Of a stretch of 64,000 nt of DNA, positions 61,487 to 64,000 are shown piece after piece. The notes below the pieces were generated by a model. That model was not told the DNA's origin, ran no database searches, and worked only from the letters and a program-made list of their open reading frames with translations. The stretch is from the NCBI GenBank assembly GCA_022578605.1, contig MU394080.1:1-64000 (forward strand), in the 5' to 3' direction. Origin of the DNA: Camillea tinctor. Taxonomy: Eukaryota > Ascomycota > Sordariomycetes > Xylariales > Xylariaceae. The translations under genes were made by a program, and so were the position numbers. Each line of letters opens with the position of its first letter. The first letter of the stretch is position 1.

Positions 61487-63457
61487 AAGGAAGGAATATC
61501 AAAATTTCCTTAATTAATTACAAATCTTTTATTTCCACCTAAAACCGAACAAAGAAAAGAACAACTACTTGATCAACGCAGTATAGCATGAGCTGAGAAG
61601 GATGTTACGACGATGAGGGAGGAGGGAGCACTACGCACGAGCTACGAGTCTTACCCCAACTAAACGGAGAGGATGTAAGCAAGTAAGAATATGGGGCGTA
61701 CTTAGATGTATGATGGATTTTGCATCTCGTGGAACCTGAGGAACGATATGGGAGTGAAGCATTTGCATGGAAACGTCATCCTCTCTTTTTTTTCTCTCTC
61801 TCTCAATCTTTTCACCCAACCGCAACGCTACGCCACGCCACGCCAACCACGAATACACATACGCATGTCCACACACCCTCATGAAGATAAATCACGCAGA
61901 TAAAGGAATGAGAGAAGAGGGAGGAGAATTGAAAGATTACGAAGATGAGAAAAATCAGCATGAAGGGGAGAGGATCAGGCGGAATAAAAATGTTGTGAGA
62001 GGTTTACTTGTTAGGATATTGATGTTGTAATTCCAGAGTTTTTTATTTTATGTGTCCCCCTTTTTTTATTCTCTCATTTTCTTGATACCAACCAACCATC
62101 GACACAACTTTCTACCTGAAGCTTAACCGCTTATCACATACATACATACATCCCACACAAACAGACCCAGCCAAACCAAGTAAACCTAGCTATCTGTTTA
62201 TATCACCAAGAAGATATTTCCCGCCAAAGAAAGAGAAATATAAATCTGCATAATACAATCGTTAATGTTTATACCTTAATCTACAAAACCTGACTCTCCT
62301 TTTTTAATCTTTTCTTAGTTATCATCCCTAGGCTAGTGACGTATCAATCGACGAGGGGAGAAACCTCCTAACGATGTCTTAACCTACCCAGATCTGTAAC
62401 CATATATCTTAGCATTAAACATCCATATCGCCCTTCCCCGACGCGCGTTCCCTACATACATACCGTATCTGATGTAAGAACTATGTATGTAGGTCCAGGT
62501 ACTTTGACTTAGGAATCATACTGCAGTTGAGGTTTCCATCGAAGGGTGGGTACCAGTAGGTTACCCAGATTTTTGGTCTTACGTCAACGCTATATCTAGG
62601 ACATGAGCTACTACCAGCAAGAGAAGGATGGAGTGGGGGAAAGAGGGGGGGGTGTTAACGTAGCGTGCTTGGTATACATATATATATATATATATATAAC
62701 ACCTACTAACTTAACCTGTATAGAAGGCGTAATGGATTTGTAGTCGGGTTTTGTGTATTCTACGATGGCAGCTTCCTAGTTGAATGTTTATTGCTCTAAC
62801 TTTCGCTTTGCTACATAATATATTACACTTACCCTCACTGTCCTACCACCTCTTCAAAAAGGAAAAAAAAGAAGACAGAGAAAGGGGACTAAGCTTTCTT
62901 ATGCATACCAAGCCATTAATACCTAACATAAAAAAAGACTTCTGATTCATATAAGCCAAGCCGATATACTGTATAACGTATGTATGATTGTGTGTATGTA
63001 TGTATATATTTGTATATGTTTAATTCCCAGTAAGTATTGATCAAACAATCGAATAACTTCAAGTTATCTGTTTGGGGAAAAAAGGGATAGAGGGAAAACA
63101 CTACCAAGACCCTAAAACAAAGACATATTCTCTCCCCTTCCTTCCTTCTTACCCACCACCCCTCCTCCTCTTTGTGCCTTTCTATCTCTGGTTTCCCGCA
63201 GAGGGCCTGCTCTGCATTTCGCATTTATATATAGATATATATATGTATGCATATAGTGGCCGTAGTTCAAGAAGATGGAGAAAAGAAAAAACGTTAGGTT
63301 AGGTTTAAGGTACTTCATGCTTATTAAGTACTCGTCCCAATTACCCCCCCTTACCCTATTTTGACCTTCCTTTCTGAACTGGCTTGAATGTCTATTATCA
63401 CAAAAAAGAAGTCTTCTGTTCTTCTTCTTCTTCTCTCTCCTCTTTTCCGTGATTTTC
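61487..63457. other. Intergenic, convergent 3' ends of SUR7-like gene and MAPKK
   Basis: No gene in 2 kb. Contains a TA microsatellite (62678-62698), T-runs near 62041-62070, CATACATA words near 62138 and a C/T-rich stretch at 63120-63190. Two small mixed TATA/GATA patches are near 63220-63250. Confidence 0.55.
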
Positions 63458-64000
63458 TTAGCCGGTGGGGTGGGGACTAGCCAACGGGCTCGACACGGCG
63501 TCTAGAGGAGCCGTATGTAGAGCCGGTTTCCCAGCTGCCTCGCCGTATTCTCCCTTCTCTTTCTTTTCTAGCACACTGTTAACCCACGCCGCCACCTCGG
63601 CATCTTCCGTAGACGAATGACTAAGGTCTAGGTTGTTGGCTGCCCCAGCTAGCGCATCGGCGCTTGCGTTGTTCTCTTCAACCTCCTCTTCCTCCTCCGC
63701 GATTGTTTCCGGCTTCGTCAAGCCTTGGAGCCAATCGGAGGCTAGCAGCGCCTGGTAATTTGGCCTCAGTTTGGGTACTTTATTTAGACACCCGTGAACA
63801 AAACTACGCGCGATTTCCGAGTAAGTATCGGGGAGATCCGGCGGATCCCCTTCAACGATGGCCTAAATATATTTGTTAACAAACCGCTGTAATCATGTAA
63901 TGGTAGGAAATCGATTTACTCACGCTAAGCTGACTGAAGATCGTAGACGACACTTCAGGGGGATAAGGGTACTTCCCCATGCCGCATTCGATTATCGTCA
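63458..64000 (-). CDS. PBS2: MAP kinase kinase, Pbs2/OS-5 type, 3' end (partial)
   Basis: Only the end of the gene is in the window: 64000-63924 and 63862-63458, joined by a GTGAGT..TAG intron. The first piece reads GMGKYPYPPEVSSTIFSQLS, the activation-segment-distal part of a MAPKK kinase domain. Then AIVEGDPPDLPDTYSEIARS and the ALLASDWLQ motif close the kinase domain. The tail (LTKPETIAEEEEEVEENNAS and DLSHSSTEDAEVAAWVNSVL) resembles the C-terminus of Pbs2/OS-5, the MAPKK of the HOG osmostress pathway, more than that of Ste7 or Mkk1 as I remember them. The N-terminus and catalytic core lie beyond the right edge. Confidence 0.8.

Noticed and set aside
1..64000. CRISPR array, bacterial operon, rRNA or 5S gene
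   Set aside because: No regular spacer-repeat arrays, Shine-Dalgarno-led gene strings or 5S/rRNA signatures were seen; the window is a fungal nuclear sequence.

Overview
The window looks like nuclear DNA of a filamentous ascomycete, most likely a Sordariomycete. The genes carry short GT-AG introns of about 50 to 140 bases. They encode typical fungal products: Tom5, a four-CX9C complex I subunit, a HET-domain protein, an ankyrin-CorA protein, a GH55 glucanase and a Pbs2/OS-5 kinase. The left edge is an AT isochore bleached in the way repeat-induced point mutation (RIP) bleaches repeats. I worked from sequence reading only, so names rest on remembered family features and not on searches. Exon joins were checked for frame and splice signals by hand.

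Layout. 1-3745 is AT-rich and holds a RIP-destroyed Ty1/Copia reverse transcriptase and RNase H. 5137-14068 is a compact housekeeping block. It holds the glycine decarboxylase P protein (GCV2, minus), TOM5 (plus), NUP57 (minus) and the NDUFA8-type complex I subunit (plus). 15806-25949 leans towards secretion and interaction with the outside. It holds a small 8-cysteine secreted protein (minus), an unrecognised membrane-anchored or secreted protein (plus), an F-box-like protein (minus) and a very large GH55 beta-1,3-glucanase (plus). Two long gene-poor stretches follow (25950-34115 and 35098-41979). They are separated by a CAP/PR-1-like secreted protein, and the second contains a tRNA-like, possibly SINE, fragment. 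41980-43324 is a membrane-anchored SGNH hydrolase. Two tRNA-Ile(AAU) genes lie at 46101 and 46992, one with and one without an intron. 47596-50352 holds a broken HET-domain gene with a same-frame ORF just upstream. 51281-51818 is a 5'-truncated methyltransferase remnant. 53021-56855 is an ankyrin-CorA gene with a 15-base microexon. 57650-57870 is an assembly gap with homopolymers and a probable false duplication. 60671-61486 is a SUR7/PalI-type membrane protein. The right edge cuts into the 3' end of a MAPKK gene, probably PBS2/os-5.

How the genes relate. There is no operon logic. The mitochondrial functions (GCV2, TOM5, NDUFA8) lie close together but on alternating strands with shared divergent promoters. 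The secreted set (Cys-rich protein, GH55, CAP protein) suggests wall remodelling or host/environment interaction, but these genes are not an obvious cluster.

The most unusual items are four. One is an 11-unit heptad repeat inserted into the conserved catalytic half of glycine decarboxylase. The second is the 8-Cys secreted protein, found only by joining exons. The third is a HET gene whose stop lies in a RIP-type context outside the AT isochore. The fourth is the duplicated, error-rich sequence flanking the N gap.
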